Source of the DNA: Drechmeria coniospora
Taxonomy: Eukaryota; Ascomycota; Sordariomycetes; Hypocreales; Ophiocordycipitaceae
DNA: 64,000 bases
Direction: 5' to 3'
Assembly: GCF_001625195.1 (NCBI RefSeq)
Contig: NC_054390.1
Span: 7,909,222-7,973,221 of the forward strand
The notes under the pieces are model-generated. The model searched no databases and was not told the origin of the DNA. It saw only the letters and a program-made list of their open reading frames with translations. How positions within the stretch are numbered: position 1 is the first letter of the stretch; each line of letters begins with the position of its first letter. A program made the position numbers and the translations under genes. Of this stretch, positions 25,563-36,980 are shown one piece after another.

Positions 25563-28500
25563 TCAGCCCAGGCCGACGGCCCAGGCCGCCTTGCCCAGCT
25601 GCTGCATGACGTGGCAGAGATTCTCGACGAGCGGCGGCAGCTCCTGCTCGCGGCGAAAGTTGCATCGCAGCACGTCCTGGGCCGCGTCCATGCACGCGCG
25701 CGGGTCGTGCAGCGACGTCTCCGTGGCGACGCCCCGAAGCGTCGGCCCCTTGATCAGCGGGCGTCCGTGATCGAAGCCGATGAACCTCTGGATGGCGATG
25801 GAGTCGGACCCGTCGAGGTATATCGGCTCGCCGTGGTAGGGCGCCGACGCGAGCGGACGTCGGTTGGCCCTCACGACGACGCCGTACGTCCACAGCGCCA
25901 GCGCCGCGTGGTGGACGGCGACGGCGTAAAAGTCCTTGAGCTGGTCGGGCGGGAAGTAGCGGCCGTAGCGCAGCACCTGGGCGGCGCACCAGACGGCCGA
26001 CCGGGACTCGGAGCTCGTCGCCCACTGCTGCAGGACGGGGTAGATTCGCCGCGCCTGGTCCTCGCCCTCCTTGCCCGAGAACAGCTGCATGTCGTCGAGC
26101 GAGACGTGGAGGTTCATCATGAGCAGGTTGAGCAGCAGGTGCTCCCGGACCGACATGTCCTGCCAGCCGGAGGCGATGAGCTGGAAGCTCTGCAGGTCCT
26201 TGACGAGCTCCTGCTGCCGCGAGTTGAGCAGGAGGTTCGGGTTGCCGCCGAGGCTGTTCGCGTACGAGCGAGCCCGGTGCACCGAGCTCAGCTGTCGGTA
26301 CTCCAGGACGAGAGACCAGAAGCCGTGGAGGAAGATGGAGATGGAGAACTGCACGTCGAGCCGCATGTGGTTCTGCGTGAGCAGGTGGATGTCGTGAAAC
26401 AGATCGCCCACCGACGGCGGCCTCTTGTCCTGCCCTCCGCTCCGCTCGAGGTAGCGCGCCTTCCACTCGCGCGCGTTTTCGGCGAACCACAGCTCCCTCG
26501 CCTCCGGCAGCGGGAGCGTCAGCTCGGCGTAGGACATGCACGGGTTGGTCAGCGTCGTCATCGAGGTCTGGGCCTCCCGGATGTAGCAGTGGAAGACGAG
26601 CCTGCACCCTCGCCGTCAGCGCCGCCCTCGCCCTCGCCGTCGGTCCGAGGAGGATGGGATGGAGGCACGCACCGTTTCCATTGTTCCTGCGCCACCCACT
26701 GCTTCCACTTCCCCTCGAGGACGTCCCCCTCGTCCGAGGCATCGACGGCGACGATGGGGTACTTGCCTCGCTGAAACCGGCCGCGGTAGCGCATCATCTG
26801 CCGAGCCATCGTCAGTCGCCTTGAGGGCCGTCGCGCGTCGCCTCGCTTCGGCGTGCTCACCGTGACGGGAATGACCAGGTGACACTCGGCAATCTCCATC
26901 TTTCGACGATTGCCGCTCCACAGGCCCAGGTCTTGGACAAGGATCAGCGACTGGACGAGCCCGAGCGTCTGGATCGCCGTGTTGTTTGCTTCAAACTACC
27001 ACACCGTCAGCCACGCAGCTCCCAGCCCGTACTCGCCCTCGTCTCTCGTACCCGTGCAGGTATGGTGATGCCTGTGGCGACCGACGGTAAGCGCGCGACC
27101 AGAAGCGAACCGGGGACCGGGAGACGGTGGTGAACGTACGGACTGCCTCTTGCACGGCAAAGCCGAACTTGCGGAGCGTGGGTATCGGCGTCGACGCGCC
27201 CCCCATGGCGGCCGCCATGGCCACCCATTCGGGCCACTGCTCGTTCATCTTGAAGGTGGGAAAATGAATCCACTCGTCCACCTGGCAAGCCTGGGAGGCG
27301 AGAAAGATGTGAACCAGCGTGTCCATCACCTCGGTCGTCGGAAAGGACGAGGCGACGCGATCCACCGTGCCGTTCTGGCGACATGTGGAGAGCATGATGG
27401 CGAGAATCTGATCACGGATCGACTGCTCGAGCTTGTCGGCCACGACGCGATCGAGCCGCCGACTCTCCTGAAACTGGGCACCGGACGTGTCCTTGGCGGA
27501 CACGGCGAGAAGGTTCTGCTCCTTGTATCCCGTGTCGTTGTGCTTGGGGTCCCATCGCCACGGGGACTCGGCCCAGCCTTGCACGAGGCTTCGGCGCATC
27601 TGCGATATCTCGGTCGAGCTTGCCGATCCGGGGGCCGGCTGCTGGGCCGGCAAGGTGCCGTTCACCATGCCATCCAAGTTCCAGTGATCCAACAGCCCAA
27701 AGTCGACATCGGTGAGCTCGAGGTTGGCCGTATCGCAAAAGTCGAGGACGGCGAGGCCTTGCGAGTCGGGCATTCTCAGCGAGTCGGCCTGCTGCTCGTA
27801 CAGCACGTCTCGCAGGAAGTCGAAGAATGGCGACCGGTTCGGGTCCGCGCCGGCGCTGGACGTGGCATCCGGGGGGTCGCAGGATGATTTGCTCGTGTAC
27901 GTCTCGGTATTGGCTGGCGGTGTGTCAGCAACAACAACGACGGCGACGACGCATGTCACGCATGGCACGGGTAAACAAGCGCTTGCCTCGATCCATGGCC
28001 ATGTCCGGCGTCGGTGCCTGGCTGTTGTCTGGCCTGTACGACGCGGACTGCGACAGAGGCGTGCTCTTCGCCGTGGCGGCATCCGGTCCCGAATGGGAGA
28101 GGCTGGGCGTCAGCCGAACCGGGGCGTGAGAGGCCGACGGGGAGGAGTCGAGCGAATCGGTCGATAGGGGTGCCCGACGGCCCGGCTCGTGGCCGTCCGG
28201 GGAGAGGTGAGCCAAGTGCATGGCGGCGGCCGAGCTGGACTCGGGCGCGACGCAGCTGAGCTTTCGGTTGATGCAGCGTCGGCACGGTTTGCTTTCGTCG
28301 CACTTGACGCGGGCAACAGCACACGGGCGGCAGGCCTGCGTGACTCGGCCGGCGGCGGGCGACGAGGCCGTCTTCCGGCGCTTCTGAGGTGTGTCGTTTT
28401 CATGATTGGCAACGTGCCTTCGAAGAAGATCCTTTCTCGCAAACGACTTTTGGCATATCTCGCAGATGAAGCGGCGACCGAGCGTGTGGGTTTGAACGTG

Positions 28501-28857
28501 CCTCACGAGATGCTCCGGACGAGAATAGGAACGGCCGCAGTCGCGGCAGGCGTAGAGGTTATTCACCCGGTGACTCTGGCCCGACGAGGTCGAGCCGGGC
28601 TCCGGGGGAGCAGGCGGGGGCCCCTGAGGGGGAGCAGGCGAGGCGGAAGCCAGGTCGGGCATTGTCGACGTGCTAGTGGCCGTGGCATATTCCCGACGCG
28701 ACCTCTCCGAGGCTGGCACTCTGGAGCTAGGGTTGGCAGCCGAAGTGGCGGCCAAGCTTCCGGAATCGAGAGGAAACTTGGGCAACGGTTGTTCGGCGGC
28801 GTGGGCGAGGATGGACTGCGGAGGATCGAGCATGTGAGAGAGGGACGGACCAGCCAT
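25563..28857 (-). CDS. Transcription factor with two C2H2 fingers and a Zn2Cys6 cluster
   Basis: Predicted nuclear regulator with two kinds of DNA-binding domain and a C-terminal fungal-specific TF domain. Exons: 27987-28857, 27140-27913, 27052-27071 (a 20-bp micro-exon), 26861-26995, 26673-26797 and 25563-26601, giving 987 residues. C2H2 fingers span residues about 104-124 (YACRDCGRSYSRPEHLVRH) and 132-152 (FICEICQKSFARKDLLRRH). The Zn2Cys6 cluster spans about 176-202 (CRPCAVARVKCDESKPC...C). The middle-homology region includes LGLWSGNRRKMEIAECHLVIP and SMTTLTNPCMSYAELTLPLP. The first intron must start either at a GC (GCAAGC, 27986) or at a weak GTGCCA slightly further in; both keep phase. 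The start is the ATG at 28857. A longer frame upstream begins only at a TTG. Targets are unknown; combined C2H2/Zn2Cys6 regulators such as CMR1/PIG1 (melanin) are known, but I cannot assign this one. Confidence 0.9.
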
Positions 28858-31800
28858 TGACGGGCCTATGAAGGGAGGCAATGTCGGCGACTGGTCGTGA
28901 CGGACCGGCTCGGTCGAAAGGGACGGGGAGAAGGAGAGCGATGCCCCGGCTAGGGGGGGGGGGTGATTCCTGGGGTTTCGTGGGAATTACATGGATAAAC
29001 ACGCGGCCGTCGTGGTGGATCCTGGCGTGAACGGGTAGGGATTCATGACCATGCACGGCGGACTCGTGCTCGTGGGCGAGTCGACGTAGGTGCTGGCAAC
29101 GCTGGCGGTGCTGATGGTGGAGGCGGAGAGTCGAGAACGGAGGGAGGTTGCAGCTGTGAGCGAGGGAAACGCCACAAGCTGTTCCAGCTGCGTGATGTTG
29201 AAAGGGAGGTTAAAGCGACATCTACAGTATAGGTTAGTATGGGTAGGCAATATTGCACGACCAGCGCGGCGGCAGAAGCTCCACGCGGGTGAAACGCAAC
29301 GGCAAGAACGGGGCACCAGGAAGCGTGGTAAAAGTACAACCAGATGATGTACGGAGTACAAGTACAAGTACAAGTGCAGTACGGACAAGCTGGGCCTACT
29401 GTACAAGCAGCCGTTGCGGTGCTGGGATGCACCATCTGCCTGGTACTTACGGAGTAGTACCTTAGTCTAGTGCTAGGGATTATTACTAGTAATATTAGCT
29501 TGCATTGTCCTAGTGTGGAAATCCGGAGTGTTCCGTTAAGCCGCCTGCTGTGCATGTACTCCGTACATGACAACTACTTACATACCTAGCACGGAGTACC
29601 TGGAGGTACTTGTAAATACCAGGTACGGAGTTCTGCCCGTGCACCTACTTGCAGTGCAGGTCGATGTCCTCCGTACACCTGTGTACACTTTAGTGTATTT
29701 GATAAGTAAATGCAACTACGGAGTACTTACAGTGCAACTACTGTACGTGAGCCGGTGCCCTCAATCGATCGTAATCGGCCCAGTCACAAGAGGTCCAGGC
29801 TATAAGCCAGCCTTCTCACATACAAGTAGGTATGACTAAGTACTCTGCTTACCTCCCAGGTAGTGTACAGTACCTACTCTGCACTGCATACCTACTAGTA
29901 CTAGGTAGTATACAGTACCTACTCTGTACTGCATACCTAGGTAGGTATGTACGGGTACTTGAAGAGCTGCTAGTCAAGGGTTCGAGGCGCCATGCAAAGG
30001 CGATACTATCCTGTAGCCCCTGTACGGAGTACAATACGGAATAATATTCCGTACGACAAATACACCTATGCGGTACAAGTACTTGTACTCGAATTCGCTC
30101 AAACGGAACCCTTTGGTGCGTGTACACTTTTGCTTCCCGTCATTGTCGTGGTACCTTCCTCATGTATACGGCATATGCCTTGCTCTACTCCGTATAGTAA
30201 TACTACTAGTACTTCTAGTGATCGTCTGAACATGCTGAATGGTCCCCTTTACCCCCCCCCCTACAGTAGTCAATACCTCGTCTCAGCATGACCAGGTCGA
30301 ACTGACAGCTCGGTTCTGACGAATTCTCGCCCAGACCAGTCATGCACCCTACGCAGAGCACTGCACCACATGTCATGTAGCGTGGCCAGGTAGGTAGTAG
30401 CCCACGATTTTACGGACAAAAGCAACGCCGATTCGAGGACTCCAAATTTCTTCTGTGATCGCGCAGGCAAGTGTCCACGTAATACGCGCGTACACACAGG
30501 TCGTGCACCAGTATCGCCATCAGCCACGAGGAGTGCTCGCTCGTATACGGAGCACATGTACGGAGTAGAAGGCATCTCATCGCGCCCATCTCCATTCGGC
30601 CCCGTGCACGTACCATGCAGCCCACCTGCTGTACACGAGGGATCGGGGTCGCCATGGGTCCAGCGCACCCCAACAACATCATCGGCAGTTGAGTTTCCCG
30701 CTAATTAACAGTCCCAGACTTGCGTGTCTGAGACTGCAACGTCAGCATGCCTCGTTGCCACTTCCACCGCATTACTAGAGTACCTGGATGTATTTTCCGA
30801 TGCTCGCACGACCAGCAAAGCTCTACCTTTGCGCATGCTCGCCCAGCATGTGACGAGGCGTCGCCGCGGCAGGTCGTATAATCTCGCTGAGCGGTTGACA
30901 TCGGCATGGAATGGGGTGCCAGCTTCACCTAGTACGCTTACGTCGAAATCCAAGGCCGGCAGGCAGCATACGGCCCCAGGTTTGGGTGGCACTGGTGTCG
31001 TTGGCATCCCGCCTCCTTGGTGGAATCGAGAACTGGCAACTTCCGTTGTCTGCGCTACAATGAGATTCGCCATTGTGCAAGTGGTGTCTTACGCCACGGG
31101 CTCCTCGACTTGGGCCGGAGTTGGCTTTCAGTACTGTAGCATAATCCGTACCGCGTTGTGCCTATGGTGCCACCCAGTGACCAAGAGTGATTCACAGTCG
31201 TTTGAGATGTGTCTTACATGCGAGACCTCAGAGACCTAGTTTGCCGTGATGGATTATTCGGCTTCAAACTGGAGGAGATGTGAATTCACACTTACGTGTA
31301 CTCCGTACAAGTGGAGCAGATAGATGTGGGTGCTTGGAACGAAGTATGCTCTGCGCGAATGTACTTACTTGCTTGTATTACCAGTGCACTTAGATTTAAG
31401 CGTACGAACAAGCGCGCACTTGCGGCGGGAGTGTGCTTCCGTACTTGTAGGCGTATACTGTATTGAAGGTGTATGTATGTACGGGGCTCTGTGTCCGTGA
31501 GGTGTAGGTGTACGCCTACTACCTAGTAGTACCCTGGTAACTACTCCGTACAATGATATAAATGTAATACAAGTAATACTCCGTATTGTACGGAATAGGG
31601 AGAAAATTGGCACGTCGTCCAGTGTTCAGGCACAGGACTCGAACCTTGCCAGTACGTAGTTACAAGTACATTAATACTTAGGCACTTACTGCAGAACGTG
31701 CGTCTTACAGGTGTTCAACTAGGCGTATTACTACTACCGTAGGTACCGCAAGTACTTAAATACTTACCAGAGGTGTACCTACTTATGTACTTGTACCCCG

Positions 31801-32356
31801 TACTTGCTCCATGCATGCACTCCGTACTCCGTACCTGCTACCTTGTGGCATGGGTGCCGAGGGAGCAGCCATCTGTGGGGGTCGCCGATATTGGACCGCC
31901 TATATCGCCTAGGGTGCATGGTGCTGTCAGATCCATTCGGCCTTGCCGTCACCGATAGCCGCTTCAGTGTGGCCTCTCGCTCAAATTAAGGATGCGGCCG
32001 ACGACAGCGAGCACGAGTGCAAAATACGCCTGTTCGTAAACACGTACACCCGCGGCAGGTACTGCTTGTGCGAGACATATCTGACAGCCGGACGGACCGC
32101 TCCACATGAGCAACCAAAGACCACCATGTTCTATCCGATCTGCACAAGACGATAGACCCAACCGCTCATTCCTCCCCTCCTTCTCCATGGCTGCAGCATG
32201 CTGCGTATCCGAAGCAGGTGGTAGCCGAGAGTGACGACTCCAGGTCGCCGGGTCCCGTACGAAACGGGCTCTCACACGCCTTGCCGTCGAACCCATCGTC
32301 GGTCGACGCCTCATCGACTATCCGTGGGCGAGCAGCATAGCAGCACATTCGCCTCC
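28858..32356. other. 3.5 kb spacer with GTAC-rich islands
   Basis: Divergent spacer between the zinc-finger gene and the MFS gene. It carries a run of nine or more G at about 28960, GTAC-rich islands at about 29340-30080, 30160-30210, 31290-31330 and 31490-31850, and the 45-bp duplication at 29858. Frames at 30270-31240 overlap on both strands with no recognisable product. Confidence 0.6.
29858..29941. repeat. 45-bp tandem duplication
   Basis: Copy 1 starts at 29858 (AGGTAGTGTACAGTACC...) and copy 2 starts at 29903 (AGGTAGTATACAGTACC...). They share about 37 aligned bases with two mismatches, ending in GCATACCTA. Both consist of GTAC/GGTA words. Confidence 0.85.
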
Positions 32357-34170
32357 ATGGCCGAAGACGACATCGTCGCGCAGGCGCCGAGACCTGACGT
32401 CGAGGATGTTGTCGACGAGAAGCGACCAAGGCGGACGCTCGGCAACGTCCGCCTGATGCACCATGATACGCAGGTCATCATCTTGGTTCCGACTCCCACG
32501 TCCGATGCCAACGATCCGCTCAATTGGTACGCCAAGCGCCTGCCTCCGCGGGGGTCCATGCTAATGTCGGCCCAGGCCGAGATGGCAGAAGCTCTACGTC
32601 GCCACCGTCGTCTGCATGGCCATGTTCATGTGCAACTTTCTCGCCGCGGGGCCAACCATAGCCATGGTGAATACGGCCCTGGACTTTTTCCCCGGCGCCA
32701 TCGCCGACGGCTCCCTCCTGACCGTCGCCATTCCCCAGACGGCCTACTTCTTCACCACCACGGCCTTGCTGCAGGGGACGGGGAACCTCTTCTGGATCCC
32801 CATGGCCAACAAGTGGGGTCGCAGACCGGTCTACATCCTCAGCTACGCCATATACTTTGCCACCTCGGTGTGGCTCATCTTTGAGCATTCGTACGCCGGC
32901 TTCCTCGCCGGCCGCATCCTCATGGGCTTCGGGGCTGGTGCGGCCGAGACGGTGGCGCCCATCTCCATCGCCGACATCTTCTTCCTGCACGAGAGGGGGA
33001 CCTTCATGTCCGCCTACACGTGCTTTCTCGCCATCGGCGTCGCCGCCGGCGTCATCATCTCGGGGCTGATTACCATCAATTTCCAGTGGCGAACCATATA
33101 CCAGGTGGGCGCCGCTCTCGTCGGCTTCGTCCTCCTGTTGATCATCTTCACCTTCCCCGAGACGGCGTACCCGCGCGCGAAGACGTCGAGCGAGGAAGCA
33201 CCCGCATCGGCCGACAATGGCGACTCGTCCAAGTCGGACGTCGAGAGGACGGCGAGCTCCGAGGGGAACAGGAGGGAGACGTACGCCCAGTCCCTCAAGG
33301 TCTTCCGCCGCATCTTGACGCACGAAAAACTGTTGAAGATGATGGTTCGCCCCTTTGGCTTGATTCTCTTGCCACCCGTCCTCTGGGCTGCCCTCGTCCA
33401 GGCCGTGACCATTGGCTTCCTGGTCGCCGTCACGTCCAACGTGGACCCCGCCTTCGAACTGGCCTACCGCTTCGAACCCTACCAGGTCGGCTTGTGTTTC
33501 TTTTCCGCCGTCGTCGGCTCCCTCTTCGGTCTTCCGGCCGGCGGTCAGCTCGGGGACAAGGTCGCCGAATACCTGACCAAGCGCAACGGGGGCATTCGCG
33601 AACCGGAGATGCGACTGCCGGCCATCATCCTGTCCTGCATCACATCCCCTTTGGCGTTGCTTCTCTTCGGCGTCGGCATCGAGCACCGGCTTCATTGGAT
33701 CTGTCCAACCTTTGCACTCGGGCTCCGTACGTTCCCCTCTTTGATTATCCTGCACTTTTTCGCTGACGGCAGGCCGTTAGTGAACTTTTCCATCACGCAG
33801 GCAACCAACATCTGCCTGGTGTACGTCATTGATGCATACCGTCCCGTTGCTGGCGAGGTGACCCTGGCGGTCATGGGTTTCAAATGTGAGCTGCTCCCCC
33901 CCCCCCCCCCCCCCCAGCCTCCGTTTCGATCAAGCCCAATGACACGGGAGCACAGCACTGTTTGGATTCCTTCTTTCGTTCGAGACCAACTCTTGGGTCA
34001 ACGAGAGCGGTTATCAAAATGCATACGGAGCCATGGCGGGCATCTCGGCCGCCGTCCTCATCGCGTGGCTACCCCTGTATTATTGGGGCAAGAAAATCAG
34101 GCACCGCAGTTTGCGGTGGCGAATCGTCTCATTCGTTCACTGGGACGATGACCGAGAAGTCGGAGAGTGA
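32357..34170 (+). CDS. MFS transporter (drug:H+ antiporter-like)
   Basis: Twelve-TM-type major facilitator, probably at the plasma membrane; the substrate is unknown. Four exons: 32357-32526, 32576-33726, 33781-33885 and 33956-34170, giving 546 residues. The cytosolic N-terminus ends in the fungal MFS hallmark NDPLNWPRWQK, formed across intron 1 (GTACGC...GCCCAG). TM landmarks are CNFLAAGPTIAM, the loop motif NKWGRRPVYI between TM2 and TM3, GRILMGFGAGAAETVAPISIAD (TM4) and NFSITQATNICLVYVIDAYRP. A charged, Ser-rich central loop (about residues 265-305) separates the two halves. Intron 3 (33886-33955) contains 20 consecutive C. The protein ends HWDDDREVGE. No biosynthetic or resistance cluster surrounds it. 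Confidence 0.92.
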
Positions 34171-34829
34171 ATCGATTTTAAATGGACAATGGCGGATGGG
34201 TGACCAATATCTTCTCGACGACTTCTGAGCGAGTGATAATGCCAATCCCGCCGACGTGGTTGGTCAAAGGTGGGAGCGGCATGTGCACCTTAGCGCGTGC
34301 CAGTGGTGCAGCACAGCAGGGGTAGGCAGGGGTAGTGATGGTGTGCTCCTTGCCCGCAGTGGAGATTAGTGAGCAGCCGTAGTGACTAAGCCGTGCTCAT
34401 TTGACACCGACGCCACCCTCAAGGGACTCGACTGATAAGCTTGCATCCCGCGTGATAAGCCGCTGCCGTGGTCGAGCTTGACCAAGGCGCTCGCGTATTT
34501 GACTTTGACCCTCCCTCGACGGCGAGCAAGGTTGTCGGCTTCGATGCGGTTCCTGTTCCCTAGGGAACGTACGGCTTATGCCTAAGAAGCCAGTGAGTGA
34601 CCGACCCGTGCCGTGACCGGGCCGCCTCCTTGCTCGGTCGGTGCTGATGTACCCTCGTGTCAAGTTTCCGGGTTACCCCCTACCTCTGGTACGGTGATAC
34701 GAAGTCGAGCACGGGGCTGCGACTCCCCCCCTCCGGCACAGATAATCACTCGATACGACGGCGACGCTCATCATCCACCTCACCCGGCACAGATCGCGGA
34801 AAGCAACTCGACGGGTCTCATGTCCCAAC
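34171..34829. other. Spacer between MFS and PIB1-like genes
   Basis: About 660 bp in a tandem (+,+) arrangement. It must hold the MFS 3' UTR and the PIB1 promoter. No GTAC island is seen and no ORF is convincing. A short ATG frame at 34820, out of phase with the PIB1 ATG at 34830, could act as an overlapping uORF of 23 codons. Confidence 0.5.
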
Positions 34830-36980
34830 ATGGCCAGTCCTCCTGGCCAGTCGAGGCCCATCCCTGCCGAGGAACCGAGCAGAGCGAATGATGTCGTGAG
34901 CGGCACCTCCACGGCGTCATATTTTGATCCCGTCACGGAGGTTGCAGACCAGGGACCGTGTCGATGGCGTACAGCCGATTTCCACGACCAAGAATGTTCC
35001 CGCTACGTCGACTGCCCAACCCACGCCCATTCGCGAGGGCCTCCGGCGGATACGGATACAAGAGGATCACGGGCACCGGAACGCGATGCGAGGACGACGC
35101 GGCATGATCGCTTCGCCGCGGAACTTGCCTCGGACGAGGGTGCAATATATGGCATCGTCCCTTTCGGGCAGGCGATGGACACTCTGCCGTCCCGCATCTC
35201 GGAAGCACACGAAGCGTCCGACCTTTTCTCCCGATCCGAGCTCTCCACACATGATACCCTCCGTACCGAACAAGCGATGGAGGCTCTGCCGCCCCGTGAC
35301 TTGGATGTTCGTGAGGCATCCGGCCGCTCCTCCGGATCCGAGGTCTCCATTCATCATACCCTTCGTGGCAAACAAGAGACGGAGGCTCTGCCATCCCGCA
35401 GCCCAGACGATCACGAAACGTCCGAACCGTCCACCCTTGCCCCTGATTCCTCGCAGGCTGCCGTCACGGCGGAGACCATCGTCGACCAGACAATCACGCT
35501 GCCTATCCGAACATCTTCACTGGCCAGAGGACTCGGTGACGTTTCACCAAGTGACCCGGGCCACGTGACGGAACATGTTGCCTCCATCCCATCCGCCCCC
35601 ACGCAACAGGGGGACGAGGATGAGAGGGCGACCTATGAACAGTTGACGCGACTCGCCTCTGTCACCAGCCCTCTCGAACGCCAACCACGGAGCCTCTCTG
35701 GCGGATCAGGTGACCCGAGAGACCTAGCAGCGTCCCAAGAATCGCTTCATCTTCATGCATCCCCAGGCTTTGTTCTGCCTCGATGGCAACCCGATTCTGA
35801 GGCAACCCTGTGCCCCATCTGCCAAGCCCAATTTAGCATCTTTGTGCGAAAGCACCACTGCAGGTTGGTCACGTCTCCAAGTCTTGCCTGCTGTGCCTGG
35901 TTGAAGGGTTTTTGCTAAGTTGTGACGATGTAGAAAATGCGGACGAGTGGTGTGCAACTCATGCTCACCCCATCGGATCATCATTCCTCATCAATACATT
36001 GTGCGACCGTCGGGGTCCATGGTCCCGTCCATTGTCCCGTTGCCTCCGAGATTGCCGCTCGGAAGCCTCGACGTGGGATACGTGGACGGCGGCGGACCAT
36101 CCGGCGGCGAAAGAGTACGGCTTTGCAACCCATGCGTGCCGGATCCCAACACGGCACCTCCTCTGAGCCCGGCATTGTCGGCTGGCGTATCGCCACCGCC
36201 TACGCAACATGGACTGGGTAACAACAACGGTCATGTGTACGGAACTCTCTCGTCGGCAATCCGGTACGGCTCCGCTTTCGCCGGCGGCCATGGTGGAGGT
36301 GGTTTTCAGTACTATCCCCCGCGGTCGAGAAGCATCACAATGGTGAGTGGACGAGTCGGCAACGTCGCAGAACAACGGAGATGCTGACACGCGCGCAGGG
36401 AACCGCACCGCATGGCGTCGTCGCGAGCGCAGGGCCCCATCAACGGGTCAGTGCGACATACGAGTCGCCATTCGATCGATTCCCGTCCGTCGCGTCGTCG
36501 AGCACGCCATCCGGTTCCCGACGGCACAGACAAAGCAACTCGGTCGGAGACGGCTCTCGTTCGTCACCACGGCACAGGGCTCTTCCTCCGCTGCCGCCGC
36601 CGATCGCCGAGGATGACGAGTGTCCCATCTGCCACCGGGAGCTGCCTTCGAGGTCACTGCCGGATTTCGAACAGCTTCGTGAATCGCACGTCACCGAGTG
36701 CATCCTGGCCCACAGCGCCTACGGCAGCCCGCAAAGGGCCGCCGGGGACGCCGCGCGACTCCCCGTTCAGAGACGGAGCGGCATGTACACCTACGCGGCG
36801 ACGGAGAAGGACTGCATAGACGACGCCGAATGCACGATTTGCCTCGAAGAATTCGCAGCCGGCGTGCCGATGGCGAGGCTCGAGTGCCTCTGTCGCTTCC
36901 ACCGAGCCTGCATCTCCGCGTGGTTCATCAGCCACCCGGGACGATGTCCCGTGCATCAGCACGACGGTTTTGGATTCTAG
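34830..36980 (+). CDS. PIB1: FYVE-RING E3 ubiquitin ligase, PIB1-like
   Basis: Endosomal/vacuolar E3 ligase recruited by PI3P through its FYVE finger. Three exons, 34830-35863, 35934-36342 and 36399-36980, encode 674 residues. The first 310 residues are low-complexity and include three 34-residue repeats. The FYVE finger (about 319-385) has all three signatures: WQPD, RKHHCRKCGR (across intron 1) and RVVC. A CPIC...HVTEC zinc motif lies near 540-575. The C-terminal RING (about 626-670) reads CTICLEEF...LECLCRFHRAC...CPVH, so the final ligand is His instead of Cys and the third and fourth ligands are CxC. The FYVE-then-RING order, with the RING at the very C-terminus, is the Pib1 architecture. 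The N-terminal extension is much longer than in yeast Pib1. Confidence 0.88.
35172..35477 (+). repeat. Three imperfect 102-bp (34-residue) coding repeats
   Basis: Within exon 1 of the PIB1-like gene, the segments at about 35172, 35274 and 35376 align with a 102-bp period. The protein reads QAMDTLPSRISEAHEAS, then QAMEALPPRDLDVREAS, then QETEALPSRSPDDHETS. The third copy is the most diverged at its end. Confidence 0.85.

Noticed and set aside
25611..26774. 387-codon plus-strand frame over the zinc-finger gene
   Set aside because: Shadow frame; it crosses the true introns without any coding signal change.
31616..31650. tRNA-like B box (GACTCGAACC) on the minus strand
   Set aside because: The T stem pairs poorly and no acceptor stem or A box at the right distance can be found.
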